Below are positions 10,746 through 20,680 of a DNA stretch of 64,000 bases, one piece after another (position 1 is the first letter of the stretch; every line of letters starts with the position of its first letter). Under the pieces are notes generated by a model. The model saw only the letters and a list, made by a program, of their open reading frames with translations, ran no database searches and was not told where the DNA came from. The translations under genes and the position numbers were made by a program. Source of the DNA: Cytidiella melzeri. Lineage: Eukaryota; Basidiomycota; Agaricomycetes; Polyporales; Irpicaceae. The stretch lies in NCBI GenBank assembly GCA_022592445.1, contig JABYQR010000132.1, positions 1-64,000 of the forward strand. The letters are read 5' to 3'.

Positions 10746-13700
10746 ATGCCTTCAACTTGTCCTGCATGCCGCTCAGTCTTCAGTAAAAGCGGCCTCAAGC
10801 ATCACAAGCGGCTTACGAAGGATCTACTTTGTTGTCGTTACTGGAAGGCCCATACGACGTCAGCAGAACAACACGAGAGCAACTTCCAATCAGACACAAG
10901 CAATTCCAATGTGCTTTCAAGCAACGATGACCCGAGCGACGATGAATCAGAATTGCTACCGAAAATCATCTTCGGGCATGCTGTGGACAAGGACGACACC
11001 AACTCCGCATCCGACTCCGAACAATTTGCGCTTGGAATCGATCCAGCTGGCGATGCTCTGGGCGACTACAATCTCCTAAATGAAGGTGATATCGAGATGG
11101 AGGAGGATGATAGCGATGACTCGGAGGTTGGTCTAGGAGATTTTGTAGAGACGGATGAGGAGTCAGGTGGCGAGGATGAGTGTGTTACATTGGAGCCGCA
11201 ACGGTTAGCACGTCCGCTCAAAGGAACCCAGGCGCAGCCGGATAGGTCTGCAGAGGATGACGCTAATGTGCGCACAGCACAAGTTCAGCGAGAGGGGGCA
11301 GAGCGGCAATTGCGGTACACACCCCATGTTGTGACATTTCCTGGCGCAGCAGGAAAACCCAGCGGGATGTCAGGATCACAGAACGATATGTATGCGAGCG
11401 GGATACCCACAGCAAACAACCCTTATGCTCCATTTTCATCGCGTATTGATTGGGAGTTAGCACGATGGGCAAAGCTTCGAGGCCCTGGCTCTATGGCACT
11501 GACAGAGCTCCTGCAAATACCTGAAGTGAGTGGGACTTTGGGCTTTGAATTGTAGTAGCAAATCAATCTTACAAGATATATAGGTCCCTGAACGCCTCGG
11601 TTTGTCGTTCTATACGGCGGATGAGCTGAACGAGATAGTCGACAAGAGGCTGCCTGGGTGCCCACGCTTCGTTCGCCACGAGGTCTTGATTGGTAACGAA
11701 GTCTGCGAGGTCTTCTATCGAGACATCATCGCGTGTGTTAGAGCCATATTTGGAGATCCCGACTTCACACCATACCTTGTATTTGCCCCTGAAAAACACT
11801 ACACAGATGCTCGGAAAACCCAGCGTATGTATCACGACATGCACACTGGCAGGTGGTGGTGGGCAACCCAGGTAAGTCAGCTGTCGTTTTGCACAACTTT
11901 CAAGTTTGGGCTGAGGGTGATTTAGGAAGAAGTGGAGCGCAAAAAACCTGGGGCAACAATCATTCCTATCATTATTTCAAGCGATAAAACACAGCTTACC
12001 TTGTTCCGCAACAAGACCGCATACCCTGTGTACATGACCATCGGGAACATTCCAAAGGAAATCCGTCGAAAACCATCCTCCCGCGCCTACATTTTGCTTG
12101 CATATCTGCCAACAACAAAGCTGGAGCGCGTTAGTAACAAAGCAGCACGACGACGGATGATTGCAAACCTCTACCATGCTTGTATGAAGAAGGTCCTGCA
12201 ACCTCTCGAGAGCACCGGTATCTCAGGATTGAGCGTGGTAACCGGAAATGGCACCACCTATCGAGCTCATCCGATATTCGCTTGTTTTGTAGGTGACTAT
12301 CCCGAGCAAATCCTGGTGACGTTGGGCTATACGGGAAAGTGCGCCTGTTGTAAGATTTTGCACAAAAACCTCGGAGATCACGCTCCAGAAATCGCCGCTG
12401 ACTTACGAGACCTCACCGCCATCCTCGACATATTGGATTCGTTCGACGCTCGTCCCGAGGACTTCCTCAAGTCATGCGCAGAAGCTGGTATAAAACCCGT
12501 CATCGACCCATTCTGGATAAACCTGCCATATACGCACATTTTTCGTTCGATCACGCCTGACGTGCTTCATCAACTCTACCAAGGCATCATCAAGCACCTT
12601 GTAGCATGGCTGATCGAGGTCTACGGTGCGGCGGAAATTGATGCTCGCTGTCGTCGCTTGCCCCCAAATCACCACATCCGAATCTTTGGGAATGGAATCA
12701 GCACACTCTCGAAGGTGACTGGCCACGAACATGATCAACTCTGCCGCATCTTACTCGCTTTGGTCCTCGATATGCCACCTCTCGAGTCAACCATTTCGCC
12801 CGCCCCTGTCGTCCGTTGCGTGCGCGCCATTCTTGATTTTTTGTATTTGGCACAGTATCCAATCCATACCGACGACACTCTAGCACTGCTTGACGAGGCG
12901 CTCGCTCGATTCCACGCCGATAAGCAGGTTTTCATTGACCTCGGCATCCGTGAAGGCTTCAACCTTCCCAAGCTCCACTTCGTGTTGCACTATTCACAGT
13001 CAATCCGGCTTTTTGGCACTACGGATAATTTCAACACTGAGTACACCGAGCGATTGCACATTGACTTCACCAAGGACGCCTACCGAGCAACAAACCGGAA
13101 GGACGAGTTCACGCAGATGACTAAGTGGCTGGAGCGCCGCGAGAAAATGCATCGACATGCCCAGTTTGTCGAGTGGAGGCTCGTTCAATGCGGTGCTCCG
13201 CCTGAACCCCGATCGTTGAAGTGGTCACCACCAGGATTGGATCTCGGCCGGCGTCTTCACCTTGCAAAGCATCCATCTGTCATGGGTGTGACTGTAGAGC
13301 ATGTGGTGACAAAGTATGGGGCACGGTTCTTCAGAGAGGCGCTTGCACGCTTCATAACACTAACAAACAAACCTGGGATTAGTCGCGCGCGGCTTGAGGA
13401 GGCCATTTGGAACATCCACCTACCATTCCGCAAGGTCAGCGTATGGCATCGCATCAAGTTCGTACAGCAGGATCCTCTCACGCTCAAGTTTAAGACTGCC
13501 GACTCCATACACGCTCAGCCAATCCGAACGGATTCACGTCAGAAAGAGGTTCCAGGCCGGTTTGATACGGCTCTCGTCAACGAGGGTTCAGGTGGTATTA
13601 CAGGAATCACAGGTGCGCTGCTGAAGCTCTGGTTCAGCTTCTGATACTCATTTCTTATCCAGGTAATCATGTTGGACAAGTCCGAGTTGTGTTCTCGCTG

Positions 13701-14021
13701 CCCAAAGCGGCACATTCGATTCTGTTCCCGCACGAGCATTCCGTTCCCACCCACCTTGCGTATGTTGAATGGTATACCAAGCCTCGATCTCAACCGGAAC
13801 CCAACCATCGTCTATACAAGATTTCACGCCTCGTTGACGAGCGCGGCGATCCAATCTGCAGCATTGTGCCTGTCAAGGACATCCATCAAAGTGTCCATCT
13901 ATTCCCAAGGTTTGGTGCATCAGCTCCCACAGAGTGGACGAGCTTCAATGTACTCGATAAATGCCGGACTTTTTACATTAATCCCTTCAGTAGTAAATTC
14001 ATGTATCGCACTTTATATTGA
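10746..14021 (+). CDS. Plavaka transposase, intact
   Basis: Four exons, 10746-11525, 11584-11871, 11926-13612 and 13663-14021, join in phase to 1037 aa. The N-terminus has a C2H2-like zinc finger (CPACRSVFSKSGLKHHKR), then an acidic linker (about residues 50-150). NNPYAPFSSRIDWELARWAK and ALTELLQIPE open the conserved Plavaka region. The RNase H-like core includes IISSDKTQLT (first Asp), a CxxC insert GKCACCKILH, ITPDVLHQLYQGIIKHL (second Asp) and FNTEYTERLHIDFTKDAYR (C-terminal acidic block). The C-terminal exon encodes the HLAYVEWYT tail typical of the family. The enzyme would cut at the CATCAGG ends and integrate at TA. No stop or frameshift is seen. Confidence 0.9.
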
Positions 14022-14184
14022 TGTACTTTTATCCCGGATAATAGTAGGTACACTTGTCATATTTTCCACTACCTCGCAAGCTCCGCAAATACTTTTGCTA
14101 CCAATTGGATAATTTGAGGTATTCTCTCTATTCTCAAGTATTCGAGCTAATCGCGATATTCCAGGATGATTATCCTGGAGTAGG

Positions 14185-14204
14185 AAATTACGGATTTCCT
14201 GATG
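14185..14204 (-). repeat. Plavaka right terminal inverted repeat
   Basis: Read inward on the minus strand this is CATCAGGAAATCCGTAATTT. The adjacent TA at 14205-14206 is the second copy of the target duplication. Confidence 0.88.
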
Positions 14205-14206
14205 TA

Positions 14207-14886
14207 ACGCTACGGACCTGCAGTGCAAGGCATTCCCACAAGTGGCTGCCCGAACAATGTGTCACAACATTGCAGATATTAGGCTAAAGGGATATGCTGT
14301 TTATGTCTGTAGCTCATAAAAAGAAGCACATGTGGTGGGCTGGACATGTGACCAGATGGGGGCAGAAAGAGTGGGGAGTAATGGTGTTCTCAGATGAGTC
14401 CAAATTTAATCTATTTGGCTCAGATGGGAGGGAATACTGCTGAAGAAGACATGGCAAGAAGTCTTTGGACCAGAACATGCAGATGACAGTGAAGCACAGA
14501 GGTGGAAGTATCATGGTGTGGGAATGCATCATTTTGAAGGGAAAAGGCTACACCACATTGATGGGAAGATGGATGCAAAGCTTTACTGCTCCATCCTATC
14601 AGAGTCTCTTCTGGGCACACTGGCAGACCAGAATTTGACCTGCCAAGGGATAATGTTCCAACAGGACAATTATTCATAGCACATATCAAAGCTTGCTACA
14701 GCTTGATTCAAGGAGAACAAGCTCGCTGTATTGCCCTGGCATCCAAATTCACCCAATATGAATATTGTGGAAAATGTCTGGGACCATCTCAACCATGAAT
14801 TATGGGCTCGCAAGCAGCGACTGTTGAATAAGAATAAGGAGGAGCTATGGGAGGCATTGCAGGAGGAGTGGGCTATTTTGAATTAG
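14207..14886 (+). pseudogene. Tc1 transposase, C-terminal half (DDE domain), decayed
   Basis: Resumes the frame broken at 7884 (NATDLQCKAFPQVAART, then IADIRLKGYAVY), then carries stops and frameshifts. The DD34E catalytic triad is still recognisable. The first Asp is in MVFSDESKFNLFGSDGR (about 14380-14425), the second in FQQDN (codon 14665), the Glu in NIVENVWDHL (codon 14770). The last two are exactly 35 codons apart, as in Tc1-type enzymes. ELWEALQEEW closes the domain. The copy is inactive by internal mutations as well as by insertion. Confidence 0.85.
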
Positions 14887-14919
14887 GACAAAGAAGGAAA
14901 GGTTTAGGAGGTGGACTTG

Positions 14920-16080
14920 GGTATATAAACAGTGTTGCATGTACTTCATTGAAAAAATATGATCCCCCCCCCCTTCTCAGAGTTACCATTACACTTTGCG
15001 CTCACGTTGAGGAAGTCTCTTCGCGTCTCTAAGCTGTAGCATCCCTTGCGTTCTCAACTGTGTTTATGTCTGCTGCGCCTTCTACTCAAAACCTGTCTCG
15101 TGTTTGTCGCTTTTGCCCAACCGTTCCTCACTTGCCGGACGGTTGCTGCCCTTACCACCTGCAACACAACGTTCTTTGCCGCTACCCCATCCCTCCTGCG
15201 CCTACAGTCTCTTCCGAGAGATCATCCACTAAAACACCCTTGCCAGTGTTGTCTGTTGCCTCCGTAGCAGACTTGCTCAACAATTGCTCTTATTGCGACA
15301 CTCAGGGTGATTACCCAATTCCCCTGTGATCAGGTTCCTTTATTCCAATTGACTGTGACTGCCCACTTGCACTGCATCCAGATTGCTGGCTTTTGCCTGA
15401 CTTCAAAGGAGATAACCACAAGTGCAAACTCATTCAGTTCAACCTCACAAGCTCAGCCAACGTCATTGTCAGTCACACTTTTGCTTGCAACACGCACTGC
15501 CACTTTGGAGGAGTCGTCCTTCATTATTGCTCCCATTACTGGTTGATCAAGTCAAACTGACTTTGTTTTCTAGCTTAGTTGTATGTTGCGTTTCATGTTC
15601 AGTTACTAGCCTCCCCTTGCAATTTGTTTGGTTTCATTGCAATTCTTTCATTTTTAACTGTGTTATTGTACTGTGTTACTGTGTCTGCATTTCATCTTCA
15701 CTGTGTTGAGCTTACTGTGTTTGACTTTCACTGTGATTGTGTTTTACAGCAACCCCTTTCATCATCATTAGGGACTGCGTTTTGTGTTTGTGACTCTACT
15801 GTGTTTGCCCTTGTGTTTTGTGACTTACCGCACACTGCTTACGTTGAGACTTGGTATCTCTCGCACATTCAATTTGTGTTTGTGCTATCTCTCTTTCACT
15901 TTTGCCGTGCTTCCCCTCTTGCCTGCAATACATGTGGCACTTTGCCCTCCTAGCTCAATTTTATATGAAAACCTTTAGTATCAAAAACCTCGTTGCTCTT
16001 CACAGTGCAGGTTAACTAGGACTCTAAGACCACCTCGCACACAATTTACACTTTCGCGCTCCCACACCCTGACACTTCTA
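14920..16080 (+). repeat. LTR-like repeat, copy C, inside the Tc1 element
   Basis: A TATA-like GTATATAAAC at 14921 is followed about 36 bp later by a C-run (14963-14972), matching the TATA-to-C-run layout of copies A and B. From 15560 to 15900 the sequence is built of ACTGTGTTT-type short repeats, where copy B has ACTGCGTTT. The 3' part (CTAGGACTCTAAGACCACCT, about 16016) matches copy B (CTAGGACTCTTGGACCCACT, about 26071). No convincing gene: reading frames here are pyrimidine-rich repeat translations. Exact borders and target duplication are not resolved, and its 5' end appears truncated. Confidence 0.5.
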
Positions 16081-16160
16081 TTGCCACCTTGTGGTTGGGT
16101 AATGTTGTCTTTAGGGTCGTTACTAGTTTCAGAGCGTGATTCAGTGTTTCAGCACTCATA

Positions 16161-16187
16161 GTGTTGCAACACTTTTTGCCGCTACTT
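16161..16187 (-). repeat. Tc1 right terminal inverted repeat
   Basis: The sequence GTTGCAACACTTTTTGCCGC and onward is the inverted partner of 7335-7361, followed by TA at 16188. Confidence 0.85.
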
Positions 16188-16605
16188 TATTCAACAGAGT
16201 GTTATGCAAATTTGGTTATATGATAAGCAATTTGTTATCAGTAAGTACAGTACAGGAAGGGCAATAATCACAGCCTGATTCTTGTTGTCCCTCCAAATAA
16301 TCAGGCAGTAGGACCCCAGACCACCCCTGCAGAATCAAACAAGAATCAGACCCGGGAATCAGCCATAATCATCCACTCTGAACACCCCTAATCGTGGTGA
16401 ACGGGGAACACAGCAAGTTAGCACCGAGCAAGACCAGAAAGTGAAGGTGCATATAGATGATTCAACCCAATCGATTGGGCATAGAGCATGGCCGGGGGCC
16501 ATTCACACTGGTGACAGGCAAGGATAGCTGGAATGGGAATGAGAAAGCCTTGGTGTCATTGAGGCTTGAATAGCAGCATGACATATTTATGAAAGTGCAT
16601 CATGA
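16188..16605. other. No gene recognised
   Basis: Between the Tc1 right end and the NUP42 stop codon. It includes the 3' flank of NUP42 and short matches to sequence left of the Tc1 element (see 6214-7334). Nothing else is supported. Confidence 0.4.
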
Positions 16606-18783
16606 TTACCTCAACTCCTTCGGTGGTATCCACTCCGGAATATTTCCCCACTCAAACTTCCGCGCCTCAAACGCCTCTCTCGCTTTTTGAGGGATCAACT
16701 GCAGGTAATTTTCGGGCAACAAGGCATCGTATTTGTCCAAGCCCGGTTTGGCCCGCACAACCGACAACGCAGCCTCAAAATCTGGTCTTCCTCCCTTGGG
16801 CACTTTATTCGTCGAAGTAGAAAGAGGCTGTGGAGAAGCAGGACTAAACGCAGGTTGAGGCTGCTGCTCAAAGGAGCTAGTAGCCTGTGTTGGAGTCCTA
16901 AAGGCCGAGGTAGGTGCAGCTGGTGTACCAAATGCAGATGTTGACGGCCCTTGGCTGTTAGACCCAAAAGCAGATTGCGGCTGACTTGATGATAGCGAGG
17001 CAAACGCAGATTGCGGAGCTGATGAACTGAATGCGGATGGCGCATTGGTCGTTGAAGAGCCAAATGCAGATGTAGGGTTGTTCGCTGGCTGCCCGAAAGC
17101 AGACGTATTCGCAGGTGTGCCGAAAGTTGACGTTGGCGTTCCTACCCCAAATACTGAAGTCGGCGGAGTCTGGTTCGATGCCAAACCACCGAAAGCGGAC
17201 GTGGCTCCGAACACTGACGGTGCCGTTATTGAGCCGAATGCTGAAGGAGCTGCGGCGGGAGTTGGTGTACCGAATCCGGTTTGACCAAACCCGGACGTTG
17301 AAGTTGCTGGATTAGCAATATTGCTTACTGCGCCAAGACCAAATGCCGCCGGCTGTCCTGAAAATGCGGCAAACGCGCCACCGCCCCCTGTTGTAGCTGT
17401 CGACGAACTGGGATTCGCGAATGCGGCGAACGCGCCCCCCGTCGAGGAGCCGAACGCACCGGTACCAGTGGATGGCGAACCGAATGCTCCGGTGGCCGGT
17501 TTCAGAATTGATGATTGGGGTTGAGACGGCTGTGCAAATGAGCTCTGTCCAAAGGCAGAGGTAGCGGGTGCAGGCTGACCAAACGTTGATGTAGGCGCGC
17601 CAAACGCCGAGGTTGGCTGAGATGGCGCCCCAAAGGCGGAAGTGGGCTGTGCAGGTTGGCCGAATGCAGAAGTGGGCTGCGTTGACTGACCGAACATAGA
17701 TGTACTGGTTGATGGCTGGTTGAACACAGCCGTAGGTTGCGTGGGTTGGCCAAAGGCTGAGGTCGGTTGAGAAGGTTGCCCGAAGGCAGAGTTCGGTTGA
17801 GCAGGTGGACCAAACGCAGACGTAGGTTGTGACGGCTGCCCGAATACAGAGGTAGGCTGTGCTGACTGCCCAAAAGTAGATGTACTCTGTGCTGGTTGAC
17901 CGAAAGGAGATGTCGAAGATACTGAGGACGGCCCAAACGCCGGCTGCCCAAAGGTTGACTGTCCGAATGCAGAAGTCCCAAAGGAAGACGTAGGAGTAGT
18001 ACCGGTGCCGAACGCAGTTGGAGTAGAGCCCGCAAAGGCACCGAAACCAGATGGCTTTGAAAACGCAGATGCGCTGTTGCTGGTGGAAGTCCCAAAGACA
18101 GATGTGGGGGCGGAGGCACTGGTACCATCAAAAGAAGGAGTCTCGGTACCACTGGCTTGATTATATAGTTGCTGAATATTTGACCGTGCTTGTGCGAAGG
18201 TCTGTTCTGCCGCAGCAGTCTTGTCGGCTTCGTATTTTACCTTGAAAGTGAAATTCAAGCATATATCAGAAGGTTGAAGAAAAATTAGGCTTACGTATTC
18301 CGCTGTTGTGCCAAGTTTTAAAGCCTGAAAGGCTTTCACTCGTAGTTCCTCAGCTGACTCGTCCAGTCCACCGATCAGCGTTGGAACGTATTTCGCTGGG
18401 CCATAGGATGATAGTGGCCATGAAGGTTTATCGTTTGCCGGGTTCAGGTCGTTGTTCATTGATTGAATGCTGCAGTAGGGAATTCCGAGGCAATCAGAGG
18501 TATTCAGCTTGTGCATGGGTGAAGAGAGGCGAACGTGAATAAGACATGAGTCGAGCTACTAGCCAAATCTGTAGCCCAGGTTTGATCTTGGTAAGTAACA
18601 TTAGGCTTGAAGTATAATTCCAACTCGGCCGACGTACTTCCAAATCCTTGCCTTCCACCATCCCGAGGATGTTCATTCCTGCACGAGTTTCCAAACCTGC
18701 ACGAGCCTTTGAGGAAGAACTGACATACGGCCTATACAATGTAAGTAGACTTGTTAGTGGCTATGAGCTGGGACACATACCAT
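16606..18783 (-). CDS. NUP42: Nucleoporin NUP42 (CCCH zinc finger, FG repeats)
   Basis: The first coding exon is only the ATG (18783-18781). Exon 2 (18731-18638) encodes the CCCH finger CQFFLKGSCRFGNSCRNEH. A third exon with NQTWATDLASSS follows, then NDKPSWPLSSYGPAKYVP, the conserved segment after the finger. An in-frame 54-nt intron (18294-18241) separates GTTAEY from KYEADKTAAAEQ. The middle (about 400 residues) is dense in SAFG/SVFG/FGQ repeats with Q-P-T linkers. The C-terminus FEWGNIPEWIPPKEL is the Gle1-binding end. The protein sits on the cytoplasmic face of the nuclear pore and with Gle1 helps Dbp5 release mRNPs. The third-to-fourth exon boundary near 18500 is uncertain. Confidence 0.85.
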
Positions 18784-19090
18784 CTTGCAATGGCGTGTGT
18801 TGTTGGCACGTTACAGTTGGTGGCAAAGAGTCGACTCTAGATCTTGTGTCAACCGTGAATATAGTGCAGACGTCTGTAGCGTTGTGGCGTCGAGGACCCC
18901 GATCACCTGGAAGTCACCATTGCATTGCATAGAACGATCCCCTTTGCAATTGTCAGTCTTGAACTTGAACACGACCACCAACTCTCATAGCGAGTCTCGA
19001 CATTGAGCGAAACCATAACACGGCAGTGTGCACCGAGGCTCGCGAGCTAGATTCAGATTCAGTGGGTCTGAGAGGCTGCGATATTCAAAC
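18784..19090. promoter_or_regulatory. Divergent promoter NUP42/TAF4
   Basis: 307 bp between the two start codons. It must carry both promoters. No clear TATA box or known motif was found. TATA-less divergent pairs are common among such housekeeping genes. Confidence 0.4.
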
Positions 19091-20543
19091 ATGAAGACCG
19101 AGGGCAACAGCTCAGCACCTCCTCAGACAACTTACGGGACAACACAATGGAATTCGAACCGTGCGTACACACGCTGTAACACTCACGCAACTAATAACAC
19201 GTATCTTGCGTAGAAATACCTATTGACCCTGCGCTGCAACAGCAGTCGACTGCCGCGCCAACGGCCCAGCCACAAGCTCAGCACACTCCGTAACACAATT
19301 CCTCGCCTACGATCAGAGACATCACTGAGCCGTTCTGATGCCCTTAGAACACCACAATATCAGCACTATCAATACCAGCACTACACGCAGCCTACATACA
19401 ACCACTTTCAACACCAGCCCTATGTTCCGCCACAAACCACTGCTCAACCAGCTGTTGCCACCGCCGCTCAAGCTGCGCCACCAAAACCCGCACCAGTGGC
19501 AGCCGTAGCAGACACGACAGACGTTTCAAAGTTGAACGATGCGCTGGGCAGTGCAGGTGTAGACCTCCGAGTGCGTGTGGCCCTTACTCATCTCTCTACT
19601 CTGCCGCCTAACGCACAAACCCGAAAAGGCTGAAGAAGAAACCCTTCAACGGAGTTTCGATCAATATCAAGCATACAGACCGTACGAAGACCGCAGTCGC
19701 AAACAGCCCAACCGACCACAATTCGACGCGCGGAACCTTGGTGCGCGGATACGGGAAATTGGCACACAGCTCAAAGTCACGAAAGTTCCTGAAGAGAGCG
19801 TAAACTACATCGCGCTTGCACTCAGTGCTAGGCTACAGGAGCTCGTGGAAGGCATGATAGATGCTTCGCGGCATCGCACGGATTCTCAGTTTGAACGCCC
19901 GGCATCGCATTATGAGGATGGCACGCCGATGTGGAGTCTCCTTATCCGAGCGGACGTATCAAAGCAGTTGTCGGCGATCGAAAAGGTTGAGCGAGAGGAG
20001 GAACTGAAAGTCAGGAGGGAGAGGAAGGATAGAGCAGACATGGCTGCTGCACATACTGCTGCTCTGGCAAATCAAGCCTCTGGAATCGCGATGGCTGTGG
20101 ACAGTGCCGAGGTAGTGGAAGACGGCCAGCCGAAGAAAAAGAAGAAAAAGGTAGATGGACCCGGCGTCACTGCCAGGAACATGTCCGAGGACGTCCGCAA
20201 GAAGATGTCGAATGCTGTGGCAAGTCAAGCTGCCGGGTTGGGCCAGAAGTACGCTTGGATGAATGCTAGTGCTACTGCGGCCGCGGCGCCCAAACCGAAA
20301 CCCGCTGCATCTACGGCTGCTGCTGGCATTAGCTCTGCCACTACAACTACACCTGCGTCCTCAGCTGCAGGAGGAAGCTGGGCTCGACCATACATGTCCA
20401 CTCTAAAAGGTTCTCAAGGTGCCCCCGCGGCGACAAGAGAGGACGACAAGCGTAGAGCAATCACTATGCGAGATGCCATGTTCGTTATTGAAATGGAGCG
20501 AGGCCACGGCGGTGGAAAAGGCTCCGCGCGAGGATGGACTTAG
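19091..20543 (+). CDS. TAF4: TFIID subunit TAF4
   Basis: Exons 19091-19160, 19214-19289, 19348-19570 and 19629-20543 splice in phase to 427 aa. The N-terminal 100 residues are Q/Y/H-rich low complexity. The TAF4 C-terminal domain follows: SKLNDALGSAGVDLRAEEE, then the histone-fold helices GTQLKVTKVPEESVNYIALALSARLQ and LVEGMIDASRHRTD, a long charged helix (IEKVEREEELKVRRERKDR) and KYAWMNA near the C-terminus. TAF4 pairs with TAF12 in TFIID and acts in RNA polymerase II initiation. The predicted protein is shorter than animal TAF4, as usual in fungi. Confidence 0.85.
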
Positions 20544-20680
20544 CATGGCGACGGTGGGCAGGTTTACTGTTGTATCCACGTATAAGGATGTATCATAGTC
20601 TTGTACATGCGCAATCCTGGACTATATCATATAGATCGTAAGCGAGATGTTGGAAATTCGCCCAAATCGCGCAGTGTGCA

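Larger units (their letters stand above)
7885..14204 (+). mobile_element. Plavaka DNA transposon, apparently complete
   Basis: A 6,320-bp element flanked by TA (7883-7884 and 14205-14206) and inserted in the Tc1 transposase ORF. The ends are inverted repeats: CATCAGGGAATCCGTAATCT at 7885 and CATCAGGAAATCCGTAATTT read inward from 14204, with weaker identity for about 15 more bases (ACT...GGA.AAT). Inside are two divergent multi-exon genes, a DUF6532 protein (minus) and a Plavaka transposase (plus), both open throughout. Subterminal hairpins are seen at 8053-8078 (ATTCTGTG/CACAGAAT) and 14161-14178 (CCAGGAT/ATCCTGG). Plavaka elements belong to the CACTA-like cut-and-paste transposons of basidiomycetes. 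Intact ends and genes suggest a recent insertion. Confidence 0.88.
7335..16187 (+). mobile_element. Tc1/mariner transposon with nested insertions
   Basis: The left end starts CAGTAGCGGCAAAAAG at 7335. The right end, read inward on the minus strand from 16187, starts AAGTAGCGGCAAAAAG. Beyond this the ends continue TCTTGCAACGCT and TGTTGCAACACT, giving about 27 bp with three mismatches. Both ends are flanked by TA (7333-7334 and 16188-16189), the Tc1/mariner target. The transposase fragments lie at 7644-7884 and 14207-14886. The total of 8.85 kb is far above a normal Tc1 length. Removing the Plavaka insert and the LTR-like block leaves about 1.4 kb, which is normal. Confidence 0.85.

Noticed and set aside
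15046..15978. Plus-strand frames with Cys/His-rich or Leu/Phe-rich translation
   Set aside because: They lie in LTR-like copy C and follow its ACTGTGTTT-type repeats. The Cys pattern does not match a zinc-finger family I know.
14917..16101. TTGGGTA at 14917 and 16095 as target duplication of LTR-like copy C
   Set aside because: A 7-base match in windows of about 100 bp is expected by chance, and the enclosed sequence does not begin TG or end CA.
16800..18150. Long antisense frames opposite the FG repeats of NUP42
   Set aside because: Shadows of the repetitive coding sequence. The sense frame has the CCCH finger, FG repeats and Gle1-binding end.
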